In this document: piece after piece, positions 24,625-34,572 of the stretch
How positions within the stretch are numbered: the stretch's first letter is position 1
Layout: each line of letters starts with the position of its first letter
From: Ornithodoros turicata
Taxonomy: Eukaryota > Arthropoda > Arachnida > Ixodida > Argasidae
DNA length: 64,000 bases
Reading direction: 5' to 3'
Assembly: GCF_037126465.1 (NCBI RefSeq)
Contig: NC_088202.1
Coordinates: 125,006,123 to 125,070,122 of the forward strand
Translations under genes and position numbers: made by a program
Notes under the pieces: generated by a model
The model's input: only the letters and a program-made list of their open reading frames with translations
Told to the model about the DNA's origin: nothing
Databases searched by the model: none

Positions 24625-25159
24625 CAGCATTGACGTGAGCCTTTTTCATCCACGGATAGATGACAGGCTGGCCTGTTTGAGAAACAGCACAGTCCGATGC
24701 CTGCACTGAACCAGGACTGTGAATCTGTCCGATGTGGTGTGGCGATTGCGCCGAAGGCCGTAACATTCCCCCGGCCGACGAGGCCGGTGGTGGAGGTGAC
24801 GGTGATCGAGGGATCGGAGCAGCCGGGGCGGACCCCTGCGGGCCATACCCGGGGCTGCTTGGTGGGGGTGCGTGGTCCAAAGGCCGCGACAGAGGACTTA
24901 AAGTTGCTTGCGTCACAGAACATGAGTGCTGGTAATAGTGAGGTGACGTTGCAGCCGTGTAAGCACCGTTCTCAGGCGAAGGTCCGTACGGCGGGCCGTG
25001 CGACGCCGCGCCAAATCCGTACGCCGGGTGCGCCGGGTGATGTTGCGGGCCGAAGTAGTCACCGCCGTGGCTCGGAATGTAGTTTCCCTGCGAGTATTCC
25101 TCGGAAGGTGGGAATTTCGGGTCCACATAGGACGGCGAGTTCATCAAAAACGAACTCAT
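24625..25159 (-). CDS. Dfd: Deformed N-terminal exon with YPWMKK hexapeptide (exon 1)
   Basis: This exon encodes residues 1-178 plus the first base of Gly179 of a predicted 351-residue Deformed protein. The N-terminus [20 protein letters not shown] matches the conserved start of Dfd/Hox4 proteins. The middle is rich in G, P, S, H and Y and low in complexity. The Exd/Pbx-binding hexapeptide YPWMKK is at residues 168-173 (24641-24658). An in-frame ATG six bases upstream (25165) would add Met-Ile. I prefer 25159 because it has A at -3 and gives the family-typical MSSFLM start. At 351 residues the protein is shorter than Drosophila Dfd, lacking its long poly-Q and acidic tracts. Splice donor is G|GTGAGT at 24624. 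No further upstream coding exon is needed. Confidence 0.95.
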
Positions 25160-25164
25160 GATCA

Positions 25165-25227
25165 TTAATTTTTGGCTGAATTGGATGTAAGTAATTTTTC
25201 TTTGGGGTTGTCGCCGAGCTGCGCCAT
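25165..25227 (-). CDS. Upstream ORF overlapping the first Dfd ATG
   Basis: A 20-codon ORF ([20 protein letters not shown]) begins at 25227. Its TAA stop (25165-25167) shares its last A with the upstream Dfd ATG at 25165, an ATG-stop overlap of the TAATG type. If the transcript starts above 25227, ribosomes that translate it would finish exactly on the Dfd start region. The overlap favours the second Met (25159) as the working start. Whether the segment is in the mature 5' UTR is unknown; this may be chance. Confidence 0.35.
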   Translation of the reverse strand: MAQLGDNPKEKLLTSNSAKN

Positions 25228-25228
25228 G

Positions 25229-25285
25229 GCTCCGCCCCGCCGGTAAGGATTAGCATATCACGTGACTGACGCCATCCAATGGAGG
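25229..25285 (-). promoter_or_regulatory. Candidate proximal promoter elements of Dfd
   Basis: Within 130 bp of the start codon are a GC box (GGGGCGGAGC on the minus strand, about 25230-25239), an octamer-like ATGCTAAT (25249-25256), a CACGTG E-box (25259-25264) and a CCAAT sequence (25276-25280 on the plus strand). No TATA box was seen nearby. These are motif matches only and the transcription start is not determined. Confidence 0.3.
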
Positions 25286-26422
25286 AGAGGCCGCTCGCTG
25301 CGCTGACCCCGGCGGGCTCACGTCAGTGACGATGATGGATGATGTGGCCCGCACATCCGACGCAAATATGGTGCGCTGCTGGCGTACCTGCGTCCGAACT
25401 CTCCTTGTCTTGGCTGGACGCACAGAAAAATTGACGGTTGCTGGAAGCCTGCAGAGCACACTATGCCGAAACAGGCGAGCAAACAGCGCATGCGCGAACA
25501 GTCGACGCACGCTCGCTGGGTGGCAGGCCACGCCGCCGCCGCGGAACCACAACACTGCGTAATCCAGACTCCGGGCGACACGCCGAGGAAAGCACGAGGC
25601 AAAGCGGTTGCGGAAAAGTTCGAGACTATAGTGCTGCCGCCGGCGAGCGCTCTGTTTGTTATGGCGAGAGGCCGCATGAGCAGCGAGGGAGGGCACCGAA
25701 GGGGGAAGGGAAAAGTGGGAGGTCTTCCCGACTATTGGAAAACTTGGTGCTGGGGGAGAGAGGAACCACTGGATGGGGCAACAAGTTTGGCAAGTCTGCG
25801 CGCGCGCGCGCGCTTTACCAACGCTGGACTTGCGTCGAACGGTTGGCCACGGATGACACGCGGCCAGAAAATGCACGTGCGCGATACATACGTCATGCGG
25901 CGATTTAATGCATATCGCGAGCCTCGATTTATGCGCCCGCTTTTTTTGTCGCTTCACTAAACGCCGTATGTTTCGGAAGCCGCAACAACAATAGGTGGCT
26001 TTCTATTGCGAGGCCTCGTCGCTGTTGTGACAAATTATTCCCTTCAACAGGTCTGAGTAGTAGGTGACACAAACGGGCTCTAATTAGCGCTGGCAGAGAT
26101 ACCGGTGTCTATCTCGTGTAGACAGGTGCATAATGGACTTACCTGTAGTCGTGCTTACGACAAATGAGGCTTGTCACGGAAGATAAAGAATTAATCGTGG
26201 CTGCAGTTAGCGGCCGCTGTGAGTTATGACCCGTGAAGTGATACTTGTACTACTGCCGCGGCGTGCAGATGAACGCGATACAATTGGGCGCCGGATGAGA
26301 GGCGCGCGTTTCTCGCTTTGGGATGAGCTTGTGTGAAAAGCACATCAAACAGAATCCGAGCGATAGAGATGTGCTTATATGTTGCAGAGGGACGTCATGT
26401 GACACTGTCACATAATACGTTT
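25286..26422. promoter_or_regulatory. GC/CpG-rich 5' flank of Dfd
   Basis: CpG density is visibly higher than in the rest of the window, especially to about 25950. There is a (GC)n run at about 25799-25813 and many CGC/GCG words. Long overlapping reading frames occur on both strands here, including one of 235 codons, but they mirror each other, have no domain, and reflect the low stop-codon frequency of GC-rich DNA. I read the stretch as CpG-rich promoter or upstream regulatory DNA. 25960-26422 returns to ordinary composition. Confidence 0.45.
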
Positions 26423-27635
26423 CCCACGCAACACACTATCAGACCAATATCGTCCAATATTGGCCGTGCAACTCGGTCCAATATTGCGCCAATTAAACTG
26501 CCAATAGTGGTCCAATGTTTCAAGCCCGTGGTGAGCCAATAAAAATTATAAATGATCTGTAGCCCGTATCAATGTGCAGCATGACAACAGGCACTACAAA
26601 GCATCACATTACAAAGCATTATTTTTTTCGTATCTTTTTGTTGTGTTTTATGTGTTTAGATACTTTGCAAACTGTGGCATGCGTTACTGAGATTGTAAGA
26701 TCCCGCTTGCTCTGGGATTCAGGTGGTCCCACAGAACTATACCCAGCACACGAAGTATATGGGAGCACCCCTCAGCAGCCTTCATTTTTAGAAAAGAATC
26801 TTCCCGGGAACAACACCTCAAGCGATACTGCCCCGACGACCTTTTTATCGGCCTTCATTGGGATGCACCGCGGTACAGCAGGAATCATTGGAAGAGTTAG
26901 CAAAATTACACACAATACACACAACCCGCACCTGTAGTAAAAGGGAGCGTAATACTCCTGTAACGGTGAGTGCCGTACGTCGCAGAAATTTACTATGCAT
27001 CTGTAATTCCTTCAAGGCACATAACGTACAACAGCAGTATTGATCCCTATCAAGTATTCTTTTGTATTTGAACTGCCGCTTTCACTGTCGTTATCATCTT
27101 TGCAGCCCATAAAACCGATATTTTTTCTGCGTGGCTTGAAGTGTGCTACTCGAATAATTTCAAAATCAGCAGCATATGAACCCCACGAATGAGAAATATT
27201 TGTTGCCAGAATATTTCGCGTGACCACAAGTTAAATTTTGTCAGTACTATTGTTGTGGTTGTTCTTTTGTTGTTTTTTTTCTCGTATAACGCATTTTGGG
27301 AAGCCATGTTCCACCTAGGAAGGTGGAACTACATTGGCACTTTGGTTCAATCACAAACCAATGTAACGCCAATGAAGTGCCATCGTTCATTGAGCAATTC
27401 CAGAATGTAATTATACGGGCAACGTACATTCAAATTTCAATAACAATGGAATTCTGGTCATTTTCTAACAGAATGCACTTTATTTGTTCAGTTTTGTACA
27501 CTTGTAGTTGAACCAACACCAATAACACCAATATAGCCAATAAACTACCATTTATTGGCTCTTCATTGGCTTAATTGGGCTTCCATAGGCACAATGAAAC
27601 CGGTATAGTTGCGAATATTGGACGAATATTACGTG
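26423..27635. mobile_element. CCAATATT-rich inverted-repeat element
   Basis: The left end (GCAACACACTATCAGACCAATATCG..., first 20 bases GCAACACACTATCAGACCAA) pairs imperfectly with the right end near 27600-27640 (GTTGCGAATATTGGACGAAT). CCAATAT words cluster at both ends. The same vocabulary defines the smaller element at 52460-52613. Inside are a perfect small hairpin (GTTCCACCT...AGGTGGAAC, 27309-27330) and no recognised coding sequence. Boundaries are approximate. Confidence 0.45.
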
Positions 27636-28066
27636 CTGCTCGGGAATTGTTTGCGTGACCGGGCACTATATTGAAGCCACATGCGAGGCAGAAGGAAACC
27701 CTCGTACTAGGTGGCATCCGTTTATTCACCTCAGGCCTGATTCACACGAACGACTTTCCCATGCGTGTGCTGTCCGTTTTGATTTGTAATACACCACCAC
27801 ATTAAAATCTAAAGTGGTGTAAATGCATCCGCATATTTCTACGGACCGGGTGTCTCCGGGCCGACAAACTTTTTTGGAGTCAATGGAGATCAACGCAAAA
27901 GACGTCGCGTTCAGAGAGGCGCCATCGCATCTGCGTGTCTGCGATCCTGGCCCATCAGGATAGGCCATGTCATGAGCTGCTCGACACACGGTCTGTGGAA
28001 AGAGGCCTGTATAGACTTTAGAGGAGCATGGGAAGACTCGAAAAAACAGTTGTCACTGGAGAAGTA

Positions 28067-29333
28067 CACTCTTAAAAAAAATGTGTGTGGCGAACACCTT
28101 TGGGGGTGCTAAATCGCGCCTCATATATGACTCCCCTAAGGGTGTTTCTCACTTAACCCCCCCCCCCCACCCATGGGGGTGTTCTTGTAACACCCTCAGT
28201 TGAAGTATACCTTTAGCACCCTCTGATAAGGGTGTTCCGGTTATGCCCCTATTTTTAGGGTATTGCATTGGCACCCAGAGATGGGTGTTGTTCGTATACC
28301 CTTCCGCCATCACTAGTTTTGTGTATGTAGTCCAGACTAACACATTGTGATTAAGATCCAAACATTTATTTTTGCGCACTGTAATTAAGAATTCAACAAG
28401 ACAAAGTCCAAACAATACACTTTGATTGTTGCACAGGGTCACAGTTACAGCTCCTTTGTGAAAAGAAAGCTAAGGACAATGCAGGCACATCAAACCTACA
28501 CTTAATAAATGCTGAAACTCTACAATGTTAAATGAACTTGAAAAATACATGTAATACACAAAAATGCATAATTCTGAATTCGTTGAAAAAACCGGTAATA
28601 TGGCAAGGCATAGAATTTATGACCTTCCATCGTCTTTTGCACGGGGGCTGTAACAGCTTCATATCAATGTTGAAGCCAAAGATATTCACACTGCATGCAC
28701 AGACTTTGAGTGTTGTCACAGTTGGTCTATTCCTGTTCGTACCACAGTAATAGAAGCATTTATTGCAATGTTGGTAACTGTCATCGAGAAGGTTATAACC
28801 AGTACATTACTAAAGTGCCCTGAAGAGGTGCTTAGATGGTTTACCTAGTCATAAGGTATATTAGTGTGCAAAAAATGGTGTCCAGTACGAAGCGTTAAGC
28901 TTTAGTTTTGTTTCATTGTACTTGTAAATTAATAAGTTCGTGGTATTTAATAAGAGTCAACAAAGGGAAGCAGCTTCAGGTATGGCTGTCACCCAAGTTG
29001 AGGCTCATTTCACACTTTGTCATCTGTCAGTGGCTTTTAGGGGTGTGCGCGCGTTTCCTTAAATGTACATGTACTCCAAAGCAAATGCCAGCGAATGAAG
29101 CCTTTGCTCTCAGGAGCAGTGAGAGCTGAAAAGAACGTAAAGAATCACAGACTGCAGCTATACAGCAACAGGGAGAGGTCGTTGGGGCGTCAGGCTAACA
29201 CCCCTGAGACGGGGAATCCGGATAACACCCGTTTAGCACAGCCATCGCCGACGCGGTGTTCTCGCTACACCCTCCCACCGTGTTAGGGTGTTGAGCGATC
29301 GACTCCCTTTGTACACCCTTTTTTCTAAGAGTA
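28067..29333. mobile_element. 1.27-kb TIR element with TA flanks, GGGTGT-rich ends
   Basis: The left end CACTCTTAAAAAAAATGTGT and the reverse complement of the right end (TACTCTTAGAAAAAAGGGTG) match closely. TA flanks both sides (28065-28066 and 29334-29335). About 250 bp at the left and 150 bp at the right are packed with AACACCC/GGGTGTT motifs. The centre (28330-29180) is AT-rich with no recognised transposase. A C tract at 28158-28168 sits in the left end. Confidence 0.65.
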
Positions 29334-30094
29334 TAGAAATTAGAATGATAAGCCCCTGAGACACATGTTCGCACGAGCGCGGCGCAAAGTCCTGGTGTCC
29401 AGGAGAGCTTTAAATCTCACGGGTCACAAAAGCTCCTGCCCTGGATTTCCAGTCTGCGATGTCACGTGTCTTCGTTTCTCTCTCTTCCTTTTTAAGTTCT
29501 ATTTAACGCTATACCCGTACCGCATATGGCGCACAGCAGTCGACCAATCGTCTTGCTCCTTCGCAGTATAGCAGACGATACTCAGCAACCAATAAAAGTG
29601 CTCGATGATCTGACGTCATAGCTGGAGCAGGCAGACATCAAATGTGCATGTTCGAGATGCCTTCCGTGCTCCTGTAACGGGGCCGTGTGGTTCATTACTT
29701 CGTGCACGCATGGTATATACTGCATGTCAGAGTGTTTACGAAAACGAGTTAATTTTCTACACCTCGTAGTCAGCGAAATACAAATTTTCAAGCAAACTTT
29801 GGCGTCGAGCTCCGGCGTCGGTGGGGAGAGAGCCTCGTCCATTCCTATTGGTCCTGGGGAGCACGTGAACCCTCCCGTGGCCGCCTCGCTGTCGCGGATG
29901 CCTGCCGCGTGTGATGTTACAGCTTGATCCCTTTCCGTATTCGTGGTGCCCATTTTCTACGCGTCCATTACACCCACTCGTGAAGAAGTTAGTATGGATG
30001 TTGAAATCGAGGTTAACAACTGTTGTATCTATTGGGGCAAAGTTGAATCCCTTTACTCGTGCTACTGAAGACGCCGCCAACCGGTGGAAGCGTG

Positions 30095-30579
30095 CAGTGG
30101 CGTAGCCAGACCTCCAAGGTAGGGGGGGCTCGATACGGAAACTCGCCCCCCCCCTCCCGCTGATCCTGTGTCGACACCACACACATACTTGTGCACACTG
30201 CAAACTGAGGATTAAAAAAAGGAACGAAAATAGTTGAGACGTTCACAGTACGATTACATGTATAGGCTGTCATGACCAATGAGGTGGTGTCACGAGAGTG
30301 GAAGTATTTTGAAAAGCTCATAATTTGAAAGGGAGGAAGGGAGTTGCCTCAGGACAGAAGCCGCCGATATTTCGAACAGAGACTGTTCTTCTTCTGGGCT
30401 TTTTGAAAACCATTCAAGAGTGCTTCTTAGATGCGTGAACTGCAAGAACTTTCGCGATCGTCACACTGCCCCCCCCCCCATATATTATATTCTCGGATTT
30501 GCACGATTTGTGTGGGTCGGTCCGTGGCAGGTAGGGGGGGGCTCGAGCCCCCCCTAGCCCCCCCGTGGCTACGCCACTG
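30095..30579. mobile_element. hAT-like non-autonomous transposon with perfect 8-bp TSD
   Basis: The termini CAGTGGCGTAGCCA and TGGCTACGCCACTG are perfect inverted repeats. The 8-bp duplication GAAGCGTG flanks it at 30087-30094 and 30580-30587. Next to each end are GGGGGGGCTCGA and CCCCCC tracts. It has the same CAGTGGCG start as 3199-3507, so both belong to one hAT-like family. Confidence 0.9.
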
Positions 30580-31282
30580 GAAGCGTGATACCTATAGTGT
30601 TGCTCTTTACTTGACCATACCCAGGAATCGGTAGTTCCTGTGTTGGATGTGAGAAGGTATTGTCACAAAACGGGCAAAGGTCATAATGCACGTTCTTCTT
30701 GGAATATCGGACGCATACGTATAAGCAGATATATCATAGCGAACGACGATAGTGGCGAAATGGAAAAGGTGATACGTCAACACGGTAATACCTGAAGAAA
30801 GAGATGCAGATGTAGAGAAGCGGAGCCAAGTCGGCGAAGTTGCCCATGAAAGTGACTACAAATTGTGAAGTTGCATTTGCCAAGTTTTATTGGAAAATGT
30901 TCATTGTCTTTACAATTAGCCGTCTGAGCGGGCTCATTACAAAGTAATGCGGTGGCCAATTCAAATTTGTAATTCAATCCAAAGATTTTCGAGCCACAAA
31001 CGTTTCGTCTGCATATAATGACACTCGAGCTGTGCGCTTCGCAAATCGGATGTCGGATATTGACGATTTTCTAAAATTTTTCCGCCCGCCTATCAAAAAA
31101 AAGAAAAAGAAAGAAAGCGCTTTAGAGACTCCCAGTTGCTCCTCGTTTCCCCACAGGCTTTTGAAAAGCTGTCGAGCAAAGACTAGTTTTATCAAAAACC
31201 TGTCCTGTAGTTATCAAGCACTAATTCGAAGTTTCTCCCGTGGAAAATACATTTGGCTCCACAGGTCGTAATCCCCTCTTAA

Positions 31283-32096
31283 AGGTACTGTAAAGCAGCA
31301 CCGATCAAATGTCATTTAGTGTGGCTATTCGATAGTCCAAGCCACCAGGACAAAAACTGCGCAAGTTTCATTCCAATCGACGGCGCAATTAATTAGAAAA
31401 TTACAATTTAAGATTACGGGCAACACTGTACTAGGTATTCGAAATCAATACGTACCCCTGACATACGACGGCGGCAACCACATTGCATGCGTATAACACT
31501 GGGCCCGACATAACAATCCACCACAATCCACCATAAAATCCGGTGCTGCAATCCACACAACGATCCACATCTGAGGATAAACGGATAAGCGAACTGAAAT
31601 GAAATGCTGAGCCGTTGAAAAAAATTTGTCAGACGTTCAAGAAGCCAGACAGCTTCGGGACTTGTTTGTCCACTGAGGTTCACAGAGAGAGTTTGTTCGT
31701 TCGAAAGAGGCCGCGAACAGAAGGAGCGCGCAGGCGCAGCAGAGCAGTAGGGAGAGCCTCCATCGAACAGCGGCCAGCGCTGAGATACTTCGCAAAAAAC
31801 ACTGTTACAGGGGTTTCAGAATGTATAGGTAAACAGGAAAACTAATAATATGGTTACTAAAATAACGAAGTTTCGGTATAATAGTGTGTAATACCAATTT
31901 TCAGTGTTGCTCGCTGTACAGGGGGTTGTTTGACACCAGGCGTCGCACCGCTCCACTACGCCGCATCTTCCATGGCAAATTAAAAATATTTATAGCGCGT
32001 TGTCGGTCGTATGGTTCCGCATATGGTATTTAGAAGCAACGTAGTCTCTAGTCACATCACCGGCATATCATGCTTGTCTTATGCTTTACAGTACCT
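31283..32096. mobile_element. TTAA-flanked (piggyBac-like) non-autonomous element
   Basis: The 15-bp terminal repeat AGGTACTGTAAAGCA is perfectly inverted at 32082-32096. TTAA lies immediately outside both ends (31279-31282 and 32097-32100). A TTAA target duplication is the hallmark of piggyBac-type transposition. At 814 bp with no intact transposase frame it is non-autonomous. Confidence 0.75.
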
Positions 32097-32100
32097 TTAA

Positions 32101-34326
32101 ATGAACGTTGTTGAATGCTCCGTTGTTAGTCAATACTTGAAGGCAAAAGCCTTCAAACTCGCCAAACACTTACCTGGGAAATTCATCGCATTCTTTGTGT
32201 CACATTATTCGGATTTTCTGAATTATTTATTGAACTCTTATTGTCGTATACTGATCAAGTCTAAAAAAAGCAGGTATCCAGATATCTCCACTGCATACTC
32301 CGTGAGGTGGGAAGTTCAACACTAGTAGCTCCACAAAAAAAAAAAAAAAAAAAAAAGGTGACAGTAAATTGTTTACGCTACACACATAACACTTCAAAAT
32401 ATAAAATTTCGCGTGGCCTATACAGAAGCATGTACGCCATTGGCACCAAGCAAAGCATGTGCGACACACTTTTTAGGAGTTTCACAGCTCGGTGTGTAAA
32501 CGTTTCCGTTGCACCTATACCCAGTAGGCTGTTCTATTAAATTTCGGAAAGGATTGTGAAGGATCATAGTTTACACGGACGTTCTTGCCCCCATGTGCGT
32601 GCATAATCTCACCATAACTTGCACCTCAAATTGAAAGGCGTTGTGAGACTTCGTGGCAAATAAATGCGAAAGTCAATTATTAGCATTGATGAGCAACTTT
32701 ATTCAAAGAGGGCAATAAATAGGCGAGTGCTAAATCGGCAGCGCGACGACGCTCACTAAAAAATCTCATTCGGCTCTGACATCACTGCGGGTGCCTCTGC
32801 CACTAATTGTACAGCTCCCCATTTACTTGAGAGCACAGGCAGGACCCACTCATCCATGTGGTAGAAAATGGCGATTGGTCGCACTTTCACGCATACCAAC
32901 GTCATTTTGATGTCCAACGCAATTGTTTAATTGCGCATCTCACAGAACGGTAAACAGAAGATGATTGCTCCAAGACGACGAAGCCTGAGCTTGGGCACAA
33001 AAGGTATACAAGGACGGACACAGCTCGTGTTGTGTCCGCGTCATTCCAGCGTTCTGCCCGCACAGTAACCCATGGTCACGGCATGCGGCACCAGATTTGG
33101 AAGACTGAACAGCGAGGAGTATGTGAAGGTGACGTATATGGCCCGAGAGCAGGGAGGAGAATGACCTTGATGTGACTCGTCACGTGAAGAAATACTTTGA
33201 CAACTTCATCGTTGCTTACATGAAGGATAAAATCAACAGTCGTGATATACGTTTTGCACTTGTAGTTGTTGTGCCAAAGCTTCATCGTCATCAGAGGTTT
33301 ATCCAGCCAGACCCCCCCCCCCCCCGCAATACTCCCCGACACCCCCCCCCCCCAAATGTTTGGCAACACCCCATAACTTTTTCGCCGTGCACTCCTGTTA
33401 GCAATGTAACGGTAATAATGACCCACCTCCAATATTGTGCAAGCCCTCCTTCCCCCGTCCTTGCGGTTCTGGATAAACTATATACTGGTTGCCATGAATC
33501 TTGTCCACCAGCTCGTCTGCGTATATGCTATTTTGTCTGCGAAGATATGTAATAAACTTCAGCATAGCTTGTTCGTCTATGTGCCCTGAGCGAAAAGCTT
33601 CTCGCGCGAGTTCAGTATACCCGTGCGACGAAGCAAAGCTTGTATAAAAGAATGGCGTTGTAGGATCAATTTAGGGAAAATTATTGTGATCGAAAGGACA
33701 TGAATCTTTCATTCGGTCCTGGGCGATCAGGCGCCATCCATCAAACGCCGAAGGGTTTTCGGCTCAAGATGTAGAAACATTAATCAAGTGACGTCACGCA
33801 AATGTCGGGTCAGCCCCGCAGAGGATGTACGTACCTATCCTTTCTTTTGCTGCCGGGCCCATAAAAAGTAAGGAACAGGCGTCTCCCGATTTTCGTGTCC
33901 GGAGCACTCGCCCTGTTGGTCGAGGTGGCGCCTATGATGTACAGGACGAGTTTTAGATTCCCACCTCTTAGGGACGTCAATGCAACGCAAGCGTGTGACC
34001 CAGTGCAGTTCGTACTCCTTTTAATTTATTCGCGCCCTGGATATTAGTCGCCTACGGGAAGTCTGTATCGATGTAATCGCCGCTGCTGCTAATCGCTTTT
34101 GTAATCGTGTGGTTGTTGGTTACATGTTTTAGAAACCTTGAAGTTACATAATTCCGGAATGGGTTACAATCGGAAGTTTCATCTTACCTGTTGTGTACCG
34201 TCGCAACATTCCGACATATCGGATATACTATACTCCAGTGTGACTGATGCACTCTTTGTAAGTAACGAAGGAGTAAAATAAGAAACCGCCACTTGTACGA
34301 ATATCCTTTGCAACATCTGTGGTGAA
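32101..34326. other. Intergenic, homopolymer-rich, nothing recognised
   Basis: An A tract of about 22 bases lies at 32335-32356. Two C tracts of about 14 bases lie at about 33311-33325 and 33340-33353. Reading frames across them are low-complexity. No gene is supported. Confidence 0.45.
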
Positions 34327-34572
34327 TCGTTGGTGGTAGCCAAGGTCATGCTGAAGACTGGGAGGTGGTGCGTTCGAATCCTACCAGAGGCTGTGCTGTC
34401 TCAGGTTTTCCCTGTCCCAAGTCTTTTCAGACGAATGTCAGCACGGTTCCTCCTAAAGTCATCCCAGGACGCACACTATCTCCCTGTCACCCATTCGTTC
34501 CTGCTGTCCTCTCTCCACTTGTCCACACCTATACGCTGCTCATAGCCACAGTTGCTTCGCGGCACTAACACG
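34327..34572 (+). mobile_element. tRNA-derived SINE, copy 2
   Basis: The tRNA-like head includes a clear Pol III B box, GTTCGAATCC at 34372-34381. The body GGTTTTCC...GTCTTTTCAGACGAATGTC and the tail CCTGCTGTCCTCTCTCC...ATAGCCACAGTTGCT match copies at 7479 and 38436. It looks the most complete of the three. Confidence 0.75.

Noticed and set aside
25250..25957. 235-codon minus-strand open frame upstream of Dfd, with equally long plus-strand frames
   Set aside because: It lies in GC-rich DNA where stops are rare, is mirrored by frames on the other strand, and has arginine/cysteine-rich composition without any domain.
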